A stretch of DNA of 15,896 nucleotides from Caldilineae bacterium (GTDB taxonomy: Bacteria > Chloroflexota > Anaerolineae > J102). A model generated the notes under the pieces. The model was not told the DNA's origin, searched no databases, and was given only the letters and a program-made list of their open reading frames with translations. How positions within the stretch are numbered: the first letter of the stretch is position 1; every line of letters starts with the position of its first letter. Shown piece after piece: positions 15,430 to 15,896 of this stretch. Where the stretch lies: NCBI GenBank assembly GCA_003694905.1, contig RFJM01000196.1:1-15896 (forward strand), read 5' to 3'. Made by a program: the position numbers and the translations under genes.

Positions 15430-15838
15430 ATCCGTCCGCCCTTGCTTGCGGCAGCCGATGTGAGGCCTAAGCCCGCGGAGCAGCACGCCCACTCAATCCG
15501 ACACCTACCCACCACTTCGGCTTGCCGGGTCTGGCTGTTGCCGCCCGGCGGCAGCGACCGACCGATCGGCCGGTCCCACACGTGGCGCTACACGCCCACA
15601 CACAGGGGTGCGTTTCAAAATAGGGGCAGCCGGTGCGCCAGGCTGGTAAGGGTTTCCCCTGCAAGGAGGGTGCGGGGGAGCGGCCCCGCATCCGCGGCCT
15701 CGGCTGGCGACACAGGCGGCCGGGTTTTCAGCTTCTCGGGCAAAGCTGCATGTGGGACAGGCTTTCCAGCCCGTCCGGATGCCGGTCCACACACCACGGC
15801 TTGGCAAGCTGAAACGCACTCGCAGGAGGCCCGGCGGG
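15430..15838. other. Non-coding GC-rich stretch rich in inverted repeats
   Basis: No convincing gene is present; the open frames here have Arg/Pro/Ala-rich translations on both strands with no recognisable domain. Visible structures are TGCCGCC-C-GGCGGCA (15539-15553), the palindrome at 15556-15575 and a fresh GGTCTGGC (15528-15535) matching the regulator half-site. From about 15600 the sequence reads like a dispersed intergenic repeat: translations contain phrases such as GTGFPARPD and GWKACPT that I associate with spurious small proteins repeated across genomes. This last point is an impression that I cannot test here. Confidence 0.4.
15556..15575. repeat. 20-bp near-perfect palindrome
   Basis: GACCGACCGATCGGCCGGTC pairs at nine of ten positions around its centre. 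It shares GACCG/CGGTC ends with the probable operator 160 bases away and with the hairpin at the right edge, so it may be a second regulator site or simply part of a GC-rich repeat. Confidence 0.5.
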
Positions 15839-15867
15839 TCGACAAATCCGCGCTCATGCCTTACAAT
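15839..15867 (+). promoter_or_regulatory. Candidate rightward promoter for a gene beyond the window
   Basis: TCGACA (15839-15844) and TACAAT (15862-15867) are separated by 17 bases and each matches the sigma-70 consensus at five of six positions. It points right, divergent from the catabolic operon. An ATG at 15872 opens a frame that runs to the window edge, which could mean a leaderless start, but too little is visible to call a gene. Confidence 0.5.
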
Positions 15868-15877
15868 GACCATGCCT

Positions 15878-15895
15878 GACCGGCAGAGGCCGGTC
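15878..15895 (+). repeat. Perfect 7-bp hairpin at the right edge
   Basis: GACCGGC and GCCGGTC flank an AGAG tetraloop. It would lie in the first bases of a transcript from the promoter at 15839-15867. Its continuation is cut off by the window end. Confidence 0.55.
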
Positions 15896-15896
15896 G

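Noticed and set aside
15442..15879. 145-codon plus-strand frame in the upstream region
   Set aside because: Arg/Ser/Pro-rich translation without a domain, no ribosome site, overlapping open frames on both strands and covering the palindromes; most likely non-coding.
1..15896. tRNA, rRNA, CRISPR arrays, insertion sequences, riboswitches
   Set aside because: I looked on both strands and saw no clover-leaf, rRNA-like, regularly spaced repeat or transposase signal; absence is by eye only.

Overview
The window looks like a piece of a high-GC, Gram-positive-like or monoderm-type bacterial genome, most probably a member of the Chloroflexota (Caldilineales/Anaerolineae-like). This is inferred from the Pro/Thr-rich linker after a presumed export signal in the leftmost protein, from the Ala/Pro-rich lipoprotein N-terminus of the binding protein, and from the mix of a BMP-type importer with a xanthine-dehydrogenase-type molybdenum hydroxylase. 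No marker gene is present, so the taxonomic placement is tentative.

Layout: (1) 1-2826, plus strand: the 3' part of a large, probably secreted protein built from two tandem copies of a ~450-residue module that I do not recognise. (2) 2854-2886: a hairpin acting as a shared terminator between this gene and the convergent operon. (3) 2908-15357, minus strand: ten tightly packed genes. In transcription order they are a FadR-type GntR/FCD regulator, the FAD, [2Fe-2S] and Mo subunits of a xanthine dehydrogenase-family hydroxylase, two paralogous amidohydrolase-2 family proteins, a UbiD-family prFMN decarboxylase, then, after a 178-bp gap, a BMP-family substrate-binding lipoprotein, two ABC permeases and a double-domain ABC ATPase. 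(4) 15358-15896: a non-coding stretch with the regulator promoter and a probable autoregulatory operator, several GACC/GGTC palindromes, and a plus-strand promoter pointing out of the window.

Read together, the minus-strand genes look like a self-contained uptake-and-degradation unit. The importer brings in a small polar, probably ring-containing compound. The molybdenum hydroxylase would hydroxylate it, UbiD would remove a ring carboxylate, and the amidohydrolases would hydrolyse or decarboxylate an intermediate. The FCD regulator would sense the substrate or an intermediate. The combination resembles in outline the furan-acid (hmf) pathway, which also pairs a UbiD enzyme with a three-subunit Mo hydroxylase, but the CoA ligase and hydratase of that pathway are absent and the substrate cannot be named from sequence. 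The most unusual points are the second amidohydrolase, which has lost two of the canonical metal ligands, and the two-module exported protein of unknown family.
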